Source of the DNA: Gadus chalcogrammus
Taxonomy: Eukaryota; Chordata; Actinopteri; Gadiformes; Gadidae
Direction of reading: 5' to 3'
Length of the DNA stretch: 64,000 nucleotides
Assembly (NCBI RefSeq): GCF_026213295.1
Contig: NC_079415.1
Span: forward strand, 30,501,313 to 30,565,312
Below are positions 21,551 through 35,683 of this stretch, piece by piece (position 1 is the stretch's first letter; each line of letters begins with the position of its first letter). Under the pieces are notes generated by a model. It did no database searches and was not told where the DNA came from. It was given only the letters and a program-made list of their open reading frames with translations. The translations under genes were made by a program, and so were the position numbers.

Positions 21551-22849
21551 CTAGGAATAGGTCGGTCGCGAACGATTCGATCACAACTTCCGAATCCCGA
21601 AGATGAACGACAAGAACTGATTCCCAAAACAAGAGAACCGATACTTTGATACTTTTTTTTAAATATAAATAATAAAGCAATCGCGTTGCCATGGCACAAC
21701 AAATGACAAGGCACAACCACACAAGTTAGCTAACGATCGTCGTAGGCTTCAATATCATGCAAGCACTTTATACGTTTTCTTTTTTATTTTGTTCTACAAT
21801 AAAGTTGCATGCTTTAATGAAGTATGGTTTTACCTATCATGGAAATGGTCAAACTGGATCGTACAGGCCAATGCTACAGAAATTCGCACCGTGACTGAAA
21901 ACTTTTTTTAGTTTCCGTTTTATTCCCCCTCGTTTCCACCGCGCGGTGCGGAGAGGTGTCTCTCTGGGTTATCGCAGTTTAACAGCAAGCCAAACTCAGG
22001 TATAGCACACTTGAGCCGGGATAAGAGCGTCTTGTTCCCTTTATTTCCTCTTTTATATTGTGGAATTCCACGAGTGAAACTGTAACAGAAACAACCCAAA
22101 ACTTAGTTTCCCTAACAGCTCAAGTTGCTAATAAACAGAATTGAATGAAGGTAGAAAGAAAGAATAACTAGGACTACGCAACAAAAGTGAGTCCGCTCAT
22201 AGTAACAATAGGCTAATATGACGTAGGCGCACACTTTACATTAGCTCACTATCTAGTTAACTGAACAACACATTTTTTAGAGTGCTAGACATCTTCATTA
22301 CATCTTCATCTTCATTCATACAAAGTACTGCATTATAAACACACAGCCATTGCTTTCATGAGCTTGAGAAGGGATGAGAAAATTCACCAAGTGACCGACT
22401 GCCTTTCTTACTGCTGTCTGCTACGGTTGCAACAAGTATAAAAATCACGTAGCCTACTTTAACACTTCAAAATAAAAGTCCATTTCTCATCATGTAAATA
22501 TTACTCTGTGTGCGTTTTCATCTGTGTGTGTTTTCTTTCAAATATTTCCTTACCATAAGTTTTAATTACTACATTCATTAAATCATTTAAGTGCATTCAA
22601 GTTTGAACATGAATACTAATCTGAGGGCAGAAAAGTACCCTTATGGTAGGGCAGGCTGTGAAAAAGCCTTAATTGTTGGGCGCACCCAATACTTATAAGC
22701 AACAGGGGGGGGGGGGGGGCAGACACCTGTGAGATTCTCTGTCAAATGACGTAATCTGACTTAACGAACGAATCAAACGAACGAATCCTGATAGTGAACG
22801 TAACTGAAAGAACTGATTCCCGGAAAATAATCGTTTTGCCAATCCCTAG
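21551..22849. mobile_element. hAT-like non-autonomous element
   Basis: The ends ctaggaatagg (21551) and the complement of ccaatccctag (22839-22849) form short imperfect inverted repeats. Both sides carry cctcta (21545-21550 and 22850-22855), and the uninterrupted duplicon at about 42880 has this sequence once. No transposase is visible. The right-hand 530 bp (22320-22849) recur at 24236-24755. Confidence 0.55.
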
Positions 22850-22850
22850 C

Positions 22851-22991
<141 letters not shown>

Positions 22992-23193
22992 ACATGATCA
23001 GGAACAGGAGCCTTTAACCCTTGACCATCCTAAGGGCGACAAGGTTAATGCATAATCAACAAATAGAAGTTGGAAAGAATGTCCAAATATAATTCTTCCA
23101 ACACACAAGTGTGTACAAAGTACATACTGTATACCTTTGTGAAAATGATTAATTAAAAACATTACTTTCTCTCTCTCTGTTTTCCTCTCTGAA

Positions 23194-24009
23194 GAAGACG
23201 TCAATGACATCACAGACTGCAGCACGCAGCGCGGCGCTTCCTTGGAGAGTCTGCGTGTGGACGCCCCTGGCTCCTCCCACATGTCAACTCACAGCGGGGA
23301 GCTGCGCATCCTGAGCGTTTACGGACAAGGGGAGGGCCCACTGGCGGTGGACGTCCATGACACCCTTTTTGCCGCGTCAGAACTGGAGGCCTTGAGCTCG
23401 CTGTCCGCTGACCACAGCGTGGCCAAGAGCCTGAACTGCAGCGTACGGCTAGTCCGCTTTGAGGAGCTGACTGGGCATCAGGGCGGCTGCAAGGGCCGGC
23501 CCGGTGTCTTGTGTGGAAAGGTTATTCCCAACAATGCCAATATGATCGTCCACATGAGGACTCACTCCGGGGAGAAGCCCTACAAGTGTGACCAATGCAC
23601 AAAGCGCTTCAGTGATAGCTACGCCCTGAAGATCCACATGAGAACTCACTCTGGGGAGAAGCCCTACAAGTGTGACCAATGCATCAAGCGCTACAATCAC
23701 AAAGGCAACCTGAACATCCACATGAGGATTCACTCCGGGGAGAAGCCCTACAGGTGTGACCAATGCACGAAGCGCTACAGTCACAGCTCCAACTTCAAGA
23801 TCCACATGAGGACCCACACCGGCGAGAAGCCCTACAGGTGTGACCAATGCACGAAGCGCTTCGGCCAGAGCTCGTCCCTGAGGAGCCACATGAAGACTCA
23901 CACGGGGGAAAAGCCCTACAGTTGCGACCATTGCACAAAGCGCTTCGCTCAGCATGGCAACCTGAACGTCCACATGAAGACTCACACCGGCGAGAAGTTT
24001 AATTTCTAA
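23194..24009 (+). CDS. C2H2 zinc-finger protein, terminal exon only
   Basis: The frame opens after a pyrimidine-rich tract and a plausible acceptor (ctctctgaag, ending about 23193) and runs to TAA at 24007-24009. An acidic linker (EEDVNDITDC) and about 100 non-finger residues come first. Then follow one degenerate finger lacking its first cysteine (23512-23571) and five canonical C2H2 fingers with HxGEKPY linkers (about 23580-24000). The tail ends GEKFNF. Expected product: a DNA-binding nuclear protein. No upstream exon with a start codon is recognisable, and the only early ATG (23281) would drop the linker, so this is a partial gene, distant exons or an orphan exon. Direct repeats of a hAT-like element end flank it. 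Confidence 0.75.
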   Translation, partial: EDVNDITDCSTQRGASLESLRVDAPGSSHMSTHSGELRILSVYGQGEGPLAVDVHDTLFAASELEALSSLSADHSVAKSLNCSVRLVRFEELTGHQGGCKGRPGVLCGKVIPNNANMIVHMRTHSGEKPYKCDQCTKRFSDSYALKIHMRTHSGEKPYKCDQCIKRYNHKGNLNIHMRIHSGEKPYRCDQCTKRYSHSSNFKIHMRTHTGEKPYRCDQCTKRFGQSSSLRSHMKTHTGEKPYSCDHCTKRFAQHGNLNVHMKTHTGEKFNF

Positions 24010-24235
24010 TGCGAGGCTAGTTTTATTTCTAACATTATGAGAATCAGGCCCTTTGTCCAAAATTCCGAACTACCCCTTTTAAAGGGATGCTTTGACACCT
24101 GTATCCAGGTGCTGCTTTTTTTTTCATCATGATTAAACGCTTTCCAACTTTTGATTCGCCATGTTTTTATTTTTGAGAAATGATGTCAGTGTGATGACGA
24201 ATGACTTAGTTCTAGGACACTTCTGACTGCAAAAC

Positions 24236-24753
24236 AAAGTACTGCATTATAAACACACAGCCATTGCTTTCATGAGCGTGAGAAGGGAAGAGAAAATGCC
24301 TTTCTTACTGCTGTCTGCTACGGTTGCAACAAGTATAAAAATCACGTTGCCTACTTTAACACCTCAAAATAAAAGTCCAGTTCTCATCATGTAAATATTA
24401 CTGTGTGTGCGCGTTAGTGTGTTTTCTTTCAAATATTTCCTTACCATACGTTTTAATTACTACATTCATTAAATCATTTAAGTGCATTCAAGTTTGAACA
24501 TGAATACTAATCTGAGGGCAGAAAAGTACCCTTATGGTAGGGCAGGCTGTGAAAAAGCCTTAATTGTTGGGCGCACCCAATACTTATAAGCAACAGAGGG
24601 GGGAGGGGGGGGGGGGGGGGGGGGGGGCGGCAGACACCTGTGAGATTCTCTGTCAAATGACGTAATCTGACTTAACGAACTAATCAAACGAACGAATCCT
24701 GATAGTGAACGGAAAGAACTGATTCCCGGAAAATAATCGTTTTGCCAATCCCT

Positions 24754-24755
<2 letters not shown>
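24236..24755. repeat. Second copy of the hAT-like element right end
   Basis: Matches 22320-22849 with small indels and ends in the same ccaatccctag next to another (CT)n tract. A poly-G-rich run lies at 24598-24627. It lacks the left part of the element, so it is a partial duplicate. Confidence 0.8.

Positions 24756-24840
<85 letters not shown>
24755..24840. repeat. (CT)n microsatellite
   Basis: About 43 CT units, in the same relation to the element end as the tract at 22853. Confidence 0.97.
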
Positions 24841-24841
<1 letters not shown>

Positions 24842-24844
<3 letters not shown>

Positions 24845-24955
24845 ATGACACTTCAGCTTGTCCAGAATGCTGCTGCAAGAGTTCTAACAAAGACCAAAAA
24901 AAATCAACATATTACACCAATTCTTAAATCGTTACATTGGCTTCCTGTGTGTCAG
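24842..24955 (+). mobile_element. LINE reverse-transcriptase C-terminal fragment
   Basis: Encodes [13 protein letters not shown]...[10 protein letters not shown], the conserved thumb-side block of L2/CR1/Rex1-like non-LTR retrotransposons. Only this block is present. It is directly joined to the TRIM-cluster spacer repeat. Confidence 0.75.
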
Positions 24956-26060
24956 ACAGAGTGGGAGACGTCTTCTGCTGTCGCTCTCCAAGGTGCTGAA
25001 CTCCAGCTGAGTGATGACGTCACACGCTTTGGACAAGCTACTGACCGCGTGGTTTAGAGAATCACCCCCGGTGTACGTACTCCATTTGAAAACAAGTACT
25101 AATGTGAAACACTTTGCAGGAAGAACTACCTGCACCGAATGAGATGAGATAAGATTAAAGAAAAACTGAATTGTTGACAGTTTTTTATGTGATAGACAAA
25201 ATCTCAATGGCATTAAAAACAAGACTCGTTGTTTGAGACTATTCCGTCTGGTTACTGAACCTTCTCTCACCTACAAATGTAGAAGATCATGTTAGCCAAA
25301 TTATAACTCACAACATGACCATTATCAGGCGTTTGTACCCAGAGCGTCCAGTGAGATGAAGGCCCAGGTCTGGGCTGCTCAGGGAGGACTTTGGGGATCC
25401 TTTGGACGAGGAGTCTAAACAAACCAACCAACCTGGTCCCCTGAGCCCCTCAACAGTCCTGGTTCATTGTGGGGCTGCAGGGCTGCCGGCTCCCCTGTGA
25501 ACGCCCCTTCAGTTCAGCTTCAATAAGAGGAGGACAGGTGTGTCACATCAGAGCCTAATCAGCAGGGGACCGGGTCACCCTATCAGCCAATCAGAGGTGA
25601 TGCCTGAACCAGCAGGGGACCGGGTCCCCCTATCAGCTAATCAGAGGTGGTGCCTGAACCAGCAGGTGAACGGGTCACCCTATCAGCCAGTCAGAGGTGA
25701 TGCCTGAACCAGCAGGTGTTTCACCTAGAGAGGGAGACAGCGAATAGAAATAATGCAAACCGATTTATAGATGGCGTACAAAAGATGTTGAGTTATCGAT
25801 TAAAAGTCCTGAATTTATGAATTCAGATCCTTCCGTGAACTACGGGCCATTCTGTGGTTCCCTGAGAGTGCGGCACCAACTGCCAAGCTCCACCAGGAAC
25901 TAGCGATTCAAATCACCCAAAGGATTCCTAGAATTGTTGAGTCAACGTTTATTCAAATGAAAAACAAACTCAAATATAAGTAGCATGTGCAGCGCAGCAA
26001 ACCGCCAGCAGACTTGGCCTTTCTTGCATGCTCAAAGAAAATCGAACTCTCATTTGTGTT
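24956..26060 (+). repeat. TRIM-cluster spacer repeat, copy 3
   Basis: Same family as 3786 and 13519, with three copies of the 50-bp subrepeat (about 25565-25714). No intact coding sequence. Confidence 0.75.
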
Positions 26061-26154
26061 AAATGTTGTCTCGTCTGAAGCATGATAACGTCCACTAAGG
26101 GTTTAGGATTTAGAGGGATTAAATACTAGCTTAGCTACTAGCCTTAAAGGTCTT

Positions 26155-26215
26155 CAGAATCAGAATCAGAAACACTTTATTGATCCCCGGGGGGAAATTG
26201 TTGTTCAATTTTTGT
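26155..26215 (-). mobile_element. 3' end of a fish non-LTR retrotransposon, reverse orientation
   Basis: The stretch agaatcagaatcag...ctttattgatcccc...gggaaattg is a very common teleost repeat terminus. Only the end is present. The family assignment is from memory of the motif. Confidence 0.45.
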
Positions 26216-26365
26216 TCCAGGTGCTCCATACAAATCAATAGATGTCATCATACATCATGCATGTCAATGATTTATCTGGTTTGATTCATCTCTCCCTCTC
26301 TCTGTCTCTATATTTCTTGCTCTCACCCCTGGTCATTAAAGACTATTACGTTTACCATGACGAAG

Positions 26366-26580
<215 letters not shown>

Positions 26581-28732
26581 TTGGTTTCATACTGAGGTAT
26601 GGTGACCCCTGTTTGTGTGTGTGCGTGTCCTGTGTTTGCGTGTATAACAGGAAAATAAAGAACCTTATATGATGAAATCCTAGCCACCAAACACAAAAAG
26701 TATTCCCTTGCTTTTTGTATTTTGTTTGATGAAAGGTGATGTAGTGGGTTACATAGTAGTGTTGTTGATTCATCCTGGTCCATATCTCAATTAAAATGCC
26801 TAACATTTTAAAAAGTATGTTGACCCTCTACTAAACACATACTACTGCACGCATTAACTGATACTGGCAGTTTCGGGTTATCAGGTAACGTCAATCGAAT
26901 GTTCTGGCTCCACCCCAGAGACAGTGAAAACCTGATCTGCAATCAAGCCCCGCCCCTCAGAGGGAATCTACCGTTTCCCTGAAGTCAGCCAGAATGCATT
27001 TTTTACATTCCGAGAGTGGGCCATCTTCAACAGCGTGTTTGGTTTCACTTCATAACCTGACTGCAAGTTACTTTATTACTGCAACTGTATTGTCCTAAAT
27101 GTGATTCTTTGTCTCCTTTTTTCTCGACAGCCTTAATTTGTTTAGAAAATAAAAAATAATTATTCAGCTTGATTAAGTCGTGGGTGGATGAGTTTTGGAA
27201 GGTTTTCTTTAGACACTAAAGCATTTCCAGAAATTTTTAACTAAACTACTGGCAGCAGTGAAAGAGTAACAAAGACAAGGTCCAGTTATTGTTGTCATAA
27301 GTTTCATATGGCTCTCCAGATAACACAGGTAGAAAGGTCTTTAATAAGCTAGTTCTATGATATTCAGTGATTGGTCACCTGCTTGGCTACGGAGCCAGGA
27401 GGGAAAGCACACTCTGCCCATTCAGCTGGCTTGAAGGGAATAGAAGGAAATCCATGGACTGAAATGATGTAAGACTGTAATGGATTAATGGAACATCATC
27501 TAGCCAAATCACACCTTGGTAACCCTAAAATCACAACTAGAACTTATCTACGATATCAATTTTCCATCACTTTAGCTTCTCACACTGTTTGTCCCTGGCC
27601 CGTGAAAGCTACCCATAATGCACCACCAGTGAAAATGTGACATTGTTAACTGCCGCAGCACATTTGACGTTTGTTTTGCTGTCTCTGCGCTGGAATTGGC
27701 TGATGTCTCTGAATAGTAAACTTGTTGTTCTGGTTCGTCTGCCCTACCCTGAGTCACATAACACATATGTTTCATGAAGTTAGAGATGAACCTTAAACAA
27801 CTACCAGTGTAAACTAAATATGAAATCACAAACCATAATAGCACATTTAACCTGGAACCAAAGGGACAGGTTGTATTTTTGAAGTCTGTAGATCGGACTG
27901 TCGGTCGGTGATTCTTTCAATCACTATCTATTACTCTGTCCGTCTATCTATCTATCTCTCCATCCATATATTGCTTTCTTCCTTTCTTCATTTATGTTGA
28001 TCTGCCGTTCAGGTAAGAGTCGTCTGCGGTCTCGTTCTCACACCCAGTATTATTAGAATTGCATTGTTGAATATCATGAAGGTGTTAAATTAATGGAACG
28101 TGTAGATGGCGTTGGTTGCTGGTGTGTCGAGGATAGCCGCAGCAGACAGAGTGGGAGACGTCTTCCGCTGTTGCTCTCCAAGGTGCTGAACTCCAGATGA
28201 GTGATGACGTCACACGCTTTGGACAAGCTACTGACCGCGTGGTTTAGAGAATCACCCCCGGTGTACGTACTCCATCTGAAAACAAGTACTAATGTGAAAC
28301 ACTTTGCAGGAAGAACTACCAGCACCGAATGAGATGAGATAAGATTAAAGAAAAACGGAATTGTTGACAGTTTTTTTTGTGATAGACAAAATCTCAATGG
28401 CATTAAAAACAAGACTCGTTGTTTGAGACTATTCTGTCTGGTTACTTAACCTTCTCTCACCTACAAATATAGAAGATCATGTTAGCCAAAATATAACTCA
28501 CAACAGGCCCCATGTTAGCCAAATTATAACTCACAACATGACCATTATCAGGCGTTTGTACCCAGAGCGTCCAGTGAGATGAAGGCCCAGGTCTGGGCTG
28601 CTCAGGGAGGACATTGGGGATCCTTCGGACGAGGAGTCTAAACAAACCAACCAACCGGGTCCCCTGAGCCCCTCAACAGTCCTGGTTCAATAAGCCCAGG
28701 ACAGGTGTGTCGCATCAGCGCCTAATCAGCAA

Positions 28733-28911
28733 AAAAACTTTTTGCCATTTTGGACACATTTGAACTGTCTCAACATGTGAAAGAGGCTACTCATTGTAAG
28801 GGGCACACTCTAGACCTGGTTATCACAAAGGGCCTCAATGTTTCTGATCTCTCTGTGACTGATCCTTCCTTGTCTGACCACTTTTGTGTTTTCTTTAACA
28901 TATCTAACATA
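28733..28911 (+). mobile_element. LINE endonuclease-domain fragment, junction 1
   Basis: Encodes TFELSQHVKEATHCKGHTLD followed by LVIT and SDHFCVFF, the C-terminal half of an L2/CR1/Rex1-like AP endonuclease domain. It joins spacer-repeat sequence (ending aatcagc) to the next array unit. Confidence 0.75.
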
Positions 28912-31056
28912 CCTGTTTGTGTGTGTGCGTGTCCTGTGTTTGCGTGTATAACAGGAAAATAAAGAACCTTATATGATGAAATCCTAGCCACCAAACACAA
29001 AAAGTATTCCCTTGTTTTTTGTTGTTTGTTTGATGAAAGGTGAGGTAGTGGGTTACATAGTAGTGTTGTTGATTCATCCTGGTCCATATCTCAATTAAAA
29101 TGCCTAACATTTTTAAAAAGTATGTAAATATGCCCTCAAATTACACTCTACTTAACACATACTACTGCATGCATTAACTGATACTGGTAGTTTCGGGTTA
29201 TCAGGTAACGTCAATCGAATGTTCTGGCTCCACCCCAGAGACAGTGAAAACCTGATCTGCAATCAAGCCCCGCCCCTCAGAGGGAAACCACGGTTTCCCT
29301 GAAGTCAGCCAGAATGCATTTTTTACATTCCGAGAGTGGGCCATCTTCAACAGCGTGTTTGGTTTCACTTCATAACCTGACTGCAAGTTACTTTATTACT
29401 GCAACTGTATTGTCCTAAATGTGATTCTTTGTCTCCTTTTTTCTCTACAGCCTTAATTTGTTTAGAAAAGAAAAATAATTATTCAGCTTGATTAAGTCGT
29501 GGGTGGATGAGTTTTGGAAGGTTTTCTTTAGACACTAAAGCATTTCCAGAAATTTTTAACTAAACTACTGGCAGCAGTGAAAGAGTAACAAAGACAAGGT
29601 CCAGTTATTGTTGTCATAAGTTTCATATGGCTCTCCAGATAACACAGGTAGAAAGGTCTTTAATAAGCTAGTTCTATGATACTCAGTGATTGGTCACCTG
29701 CTTGGCTACGGAGCCAGGAGGGAAAGCACACTCCGCCTATTCAGTTGGCTTGAAGGAGTAGAAGGAAATCCATGGACTGAAATGATGTAAGACTGTAATG
29801 GATTAATGGAACATCATTTAGCCAAATCCCACCTTGATAATCCTAAAATCACAACTAGAACTCATCTACGATATAAATTTTCCGTCCCTTTAGACTCTCA
29901 CACAGTTTTTCCCTGGCCCCTGAAAGCTTCCCATAATGCACCACCAGTGAAAATGTGACATTGATAACTGCCACAGCACATTTGACGTTTGTTTTGCCGT
30001 CTCTGCGCTGGAATTGACTGATGTCTCTGAATAGTGACCTTGTTGGTCTGGTTCGTCTGCCCTACCCTGAGTCACATGACACCTATATTTCATGAAGTTA
30101 GAGATGAACCTTATACAACTACCAGTGTAAACTAAATATGAAATCACAAACCATAATAGCACATTTAACCTGGACCCATAGGGAGAGGTTGTTTTTATGA
30201 AGTATGCAGATCGGACAGTCTGTCGGTCGGTGATTCTTTCTATCACTCAATCTATTACTCTGTCCGTCTATCTATCTATCTCTCCATCCATATATTGTTT
30301 TCTTCCTTTCTTCATTTATTTTGATCAGCCGTTAAGGTCAGAGTCGTCTGCGGTCTTGTTCTCACACTAAGTATTATTAGAATTGCATCGTTGAATGACA
30401 TGGAGGTGTTAAATTAATGCAACGTGTATATGCCGTCGGTTGCTGGTGTGTCGAGGATAGCCGCAGCAGACAGAGTGGGAGACGTCTTCTGCTGTCGCTC
30501 TCCAAGGTGCTGAACTCCAGCTGAGTGATGACGTCACACGCTTTGGACAAGCCCCTGACCGCCTGGTTTAGAGAATCACCCCCGGTGTACATACTCCATT
30601 TGAAAACAAGTACTAATGTGAAACACTTTGCAGGAAGAACTACCTGCACCGAATGAGATGAGATAAGATTAAAGAAAAACTGAATTGTTGACCGTTTTTT
30701 TTGTGATAGACAAAATCTCAATGGCATTAAAAACAAGACTCGTTGTTTGAGACTATTCTGTCTGGTTACTTAACCTTCTCTCACCTACAAATATAGAAGA
30801 TCATGTTAGCCAAAATATAACTCACAACAGGCCCCATGTTAGCCAAATTATAACTCACAACATGACCATTATCAGGCGTTTGTACCCAGAGCGTCCAGTG
30901 AGATGAAGGCCCAGGTCTGGGCTGCTCAGGGAGGACATTGGGGATCCTTTGGACGAGGAGTCTAAACAAACCAACAAACCGGGTCCCCTGAGCCCCTCAA
31001 CAGTCCTGGTTCAATAAGCCCAGGACAGGTGTGTCGCATCAGCGCCTAATCAGCAA

Positions 31057-31235
31057 AAAAACTTATTGCCATTTTGGACACATTTGAACTGTCTCAACAT
31101 GTGAAAGAGGCTACTCATTGTAAGGGGCACACTCTAGACCTGGTTATCACAAAGGGCCTCAATGTTTCTGATCTCTCTGTGACTGATCCTTCCTTGTCTG
31201 ACCACTTTTGTGTTTTCTTTAACATATCTAACATA
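31057..31235 (+). mobile_element. LINE endonuclease-domain fragment, junction 2
   Basis: Same fragment with the same two breakpoints as junction 1. One base differs in the A-rich left edge (acttattgcc). Confidence 0.75.
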
Positions 31236-33379
31236 CCTGTTTGTGTGTGTGCGTGTCCTGTGTTTGCGTGTATAACAGGAAAATAAAGAACCTTACATGA
31301 TGAAATCCTAGCCACCAAACACAAAAAGTATTCCCTTGTTTTTTGTTGTTTGTTTGATGAAAGGTGAGGTAGTGGGTTACATAGTAGTGTTGTTGATTCA
31401 TCCTGGTCCATATCTCAATTAAAATGCCTAACATTTTTAAAAAGTATGTAAATATGCCCTCAAATTACACTCTACTTAACACATACTACTGCATGCATTA
31501 ACTGATACTGGTAGTTTCGGGTTATCAGGTAACGTCAATCGAATGTTCTGGCTCCACCCCAGAGACAGTGAAAACCTGATCTGCAATCAAGCCCCGCCCC
31601 TCAGAGGGAAACCACGGTTTCCCTGAAGTCAGCCAGAATGCATTTTTTACATTCCGAGAGTGGGCCATCTTCAACAGTGTGTTTGGTTTCACTTCATAAC
31701 CTGACTGCAAGTTACTTTATTACTGCAACTGTATTGTCCTAAATGTGATTCTTTGTCTCCTTTTTTCTCGACAGCCTTAATTTGTTTAGAAAATAAAAAA
31801 TAATTATTCAGCTTGATTAAGTCGTGGGTGGATGAGTTTTGGAAGGTTTTCTTTAGACACTAAAGCATTTCCAGAAATGTTTAACTAAACTACTGGCAGC
31901 AGTGAAAGAGTAACAAAGACAAGGTCCAGTTATTGTTGTCATAAGTTTCATATGGCTCTCCAGATAACACAGGTAGAAAGGTCTTTAATAAGCTAGTTCT
32001 ATGATACTCAGTGATTGGTCACCTGCTTGGCTACGGAGCCAGGAGGGAAAGCACACTCCGCCTATTCAGTTGGCTTGAAGGAGTAGAAGGAAATCCATGG
32101 ACTGAAATGATGTAAGACTGTAATGGATTAATGGAACATCATTTAGCCAAATCCCACCTTGATAATCCTAAAATCACAACTAGAACTCATCTACGATATC
32201 AATTTTCCGTCCCTTTAGACTCTCACACAGTTTTTCCCTGGCCCCTGAAAGCTTCCCATAATGCACCACCAGTGAAAATGTGACATTGATAACTGCCACA
32301 GCACATTTGACGTTTGTTTTGCCGTCTCTGCGCTGGAATTGACTGATGTCTCTGAATAGTGACCTTGTTGGTCTGGTTCGTCTGCCCTACCCTGAGTCAC
32401 ATGACACATATATTTCATGAGGTTAGAGATGAACCTTATACAACTACCAGTGTAAACTAAATATGAAATCACAAACCATAATAGCACATTTAACCTGGAC
32501 CCATAGGGAGAGGTTGTTTTTATGAAGTATGCAGATCGGACAGTCTGTCGGTCGGTGATTCTTTCTATCACTCAATCTATTACTCTGTCCGTCTATCTAT
32601 CTATCTCTCCATCCATATATTGTTTTCTTCCTTTCTTCATTTATTTTGATCAGCCGTTAAGGTCAGAGTCGTCTGCGGTCTTGTTCTCACACTAAGTATT
32701 ATTAGAATTGCATCGTTGAATAACATGGAGGTGTTAAATTAATGCAACGTGTATATGCCGTCGGCTGCTGGTGTGTCGAGGATAGCCGCAGCAGACAGAG
32801 TGGGAGACGTCTTCTGCTGTCGCTCTCCAAGGTGCTGAACTCCAGCTGAGTGATGACGTCACACGCTTTGGACAAGCCCCTGACCGCCTGGTTTAGAGAA
32901 TCACCCCCGGTGTACATGCTCCATTTGAAAACAAGTACTAATGTGAAACACTTTGCAGGAAGAACTACCTGCACCGAATGAGATGAGATAAGATTAAAGA
33001 AAAACTGAATTGTTGACCGTTTTTTTTGTGATAGACAAAATCTCAATGGCATTAAAAACAAGACTCGTTGTTTGAGACTATTCTGTCTGGTTACTTAACC
33101 TTCTCTCACCTACAAATATAGAAGATCATGTTAGCCAAAATATAACTCACAACAGGCCCCATGTTAGCCAAATTATAACTCACAACATGACCATTATCAG
33201 GCGTTTGTACCCAGAGCGTCCAGTGAGATGAAGGCCCAGGTCTGGGCTGCTCAGGGAGGACATTGGGGATCCTTTGGACGAGGAGTCTAAACAAACCAAC
33301 AAACCGGGTCCCCTGAGCCCCTCAACAGTCCTGGTTCAATAAGCCCAGGACAGGTGTGTCGCATCAGCGCCTAATCAGC

Positions 33380-33561
33380 AAAAAAACTTTTTGCCATTTT
33401 GGACACATTTGAACTGTCTCAACATGTGAAAGAGGCTACTCATTGTAAGGGGCACACTCTAGACCTGGTTATCACAAAGGGCCTCAATGTTTCTGATCTC
33501 TCTGTGACTGATCCTTCCTTGTCTGACCACTTTTGTTGTTTTCTTTAACATATCTAACATA
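33380..33561 (+). mobile_element. LINE endonuclease-domain fragment, junction 3
   Basis: Same fragment and breakpoints; a one-base insertion near 33536 breaks the frame at the end. Confidence 0.75.
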
Positions 33562-35683
33562 CCTGTTTGTGTGTGTGCGTGTCCTGTGTTTGCGTGTATA
33601 ACAGGAAAATAAAGAACCTTATATGATGAAATCCTAGCCACCAAACACAAAAAGTATTCCCTTGTTTTTTGTTGTTTGTTTGTTTGATGAAAGGTGAGGT
33701 AGTGGGTTACATAGTAGTGTTGTTGATTCATCCTGGTCCATATCTCAATTAAAATGCCTAACATTTTTAAAAAGTATGTAAATATGCCCTCAAATTACAC
33801 TCTACTTAACACATACTACTGCACGCATTAACTGATACTGGTAGTTTCGGGTTATCAGGTAACGTCAATCAAATGTTCTGGCTCCACCCCAGAGACAGTG
33901 AAAACCTGATCTGCAATCAAGCCCCGCTCCTCAGAGGGAATCTACGGTTTCCCTGAAGTCAGCCAGAATGCATTTTTTACATTCCGAGAGTGGGCCATCT
34001 TCAACAGCGTGTTTGGTTTCACTTCATAACCTGACTGCAAGTTACTTTATTACTGCAACTGTATTGTCCTAAATGTGGACAATACAGTTTAGAAAAGAAA
34101 AAATAATTATTCAGCTTGATTAAGTCGTGGGTGGATGAGTTTTGGAAGGTTTTCTTTAGACATTAAAGCATTTCCAGAAATTTTGAACTAAACTACTGGC
34201 AGCAGTGAAAGAGTAACAAAGACAAGGTCCACTTATTGTTGTCATAAGTTTCATATGGCTCTCCAGATAACACAGGTAGAAAGGTCTTTAATAAGCTAGT
34301 TCTATGATATTCAGTGATTGGTCACCTGCTTGGCTACGGAGCCAGGAGGGAAAGCACACTCTGCCCATTCAGCTGGCTTGAAGGGAATAGAAGGAAATCC
34401 ATGGACTGAAATGATGTAAGACTGTAATGGATTAATGGAACATCATCTAGCCAAATCACACCTTGGTAACCCTAAAATCACAACTAGAACTTATCTACGA
34501 TATCAATTTTCCATCACTTTAGCTTCTCACACTGTTTGTCCCTGGCCCGTGAAAGCTACCCATAATGCACCACCAGTGAAAATGTGACATTGTTAACTGC
34601 CGCAGCACATTTGACGTTTGTTTTGCTGTCTCTGCGCTGGAATTGGCTGATGTCTCTGAATAGTAAACTTGTTGTTCTGGTTCGTCTGCCCTACCCTGAG
34701 TCACATAACACATATGTTTCATGAAGTTAGAGATGAACCTTAAACAACTACCAGTGTAAACTAAATATGAAATCACAAACCATAATAGCACATTTAACCT
34801 GGAACCAAAGGGACAGGTTGTATTTATGAAGTCTGTAGATCGGACGGTCTGTCGGTCGGTGATTCTTTCAATCACTATCTATTACTCTGTCCGTCTATCT
34901 ATCTATCTCTCCATCCATATATTGCTTTCTTCCTTTCTTCATTTATTTTGATCTGCCGTTCAGGTAAGAGTCGTCTGCGGTCTCGTTCTCACACCCAGTA
35001 TTATTAGAATTGCATTGTTGAATATCATGAAGGTGTTAAATTAATGGAACGTGTAGATGGCGTTGGTTGCTGGTGTGTCGAGGATAGCCGCAGCAGACAG
35101 AGTGGGAGACGTCTTCTGCTGTCGCTCTCCAAGGTGCTGAACTCCAGATGAGTGATGACGTCACACGCTTTGGACAAGCTACTGACCGCGTGGTTTAGAG
35201 AATCACCCCCGGTGTACATACTCCATTTGAAAACAAGTACTAATGTGAAACACTTTGCAGGAAGAACTACCAGCACCGAATGAGATGAGATAAGATTAAA
35301 GAAAAACTGAATTGTTGACAGTTTTTTTTGTGATAGACAAAATCTCAATGGCATTAAAAACAAGACTCGTTGTTTGAGACTATTCTGTCTGGTTACTTAA
35401 CCTTCTCTCACCTACAAATATAGAAGATCATGTTAGCCAAAATATAACTCACAACAGGCCCCATGTTAGCCAAATTATAACTCACAACATGACCATTATC
35501 AGGCGTTTGTACCCAGAGCGTCCAGTGAGATGAAGGCCCAGGTCTGGGCTGCTCAGGGAGGACATTGTTGATCCTTTGGACGAGGAGTCTAAACAAACCA
35601 ACCAACCGGGTCCCCTGAGCCCCTCAACAGTCCTGGTTCAATAAGCCCAGGACAGGTGTGTCGCATCAGCGCCTAATCAGCAA

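Noticed and set aside
23449..24060. 203-codon minus-strand frame over the zinc-finger exon
   Set aside because: Antisense shadow of repeated zinc-finger codons; the repeats in it mirror the finger periodicity.
27100..27135. Splice-acceptor-like ttttttctcgacag in each array unit
   Set aside because: No open frame or donor pairs with it, one unit (D) has lost it, and it recurs only because the unit is duplicated.
28074..28412. 112-119 codon minus-strand frames repeated five times in the array
   Set aside because: Conserved only because the units are near-identical; no start context, no domain, and the homologous region at 13519-14000 is interrupted.
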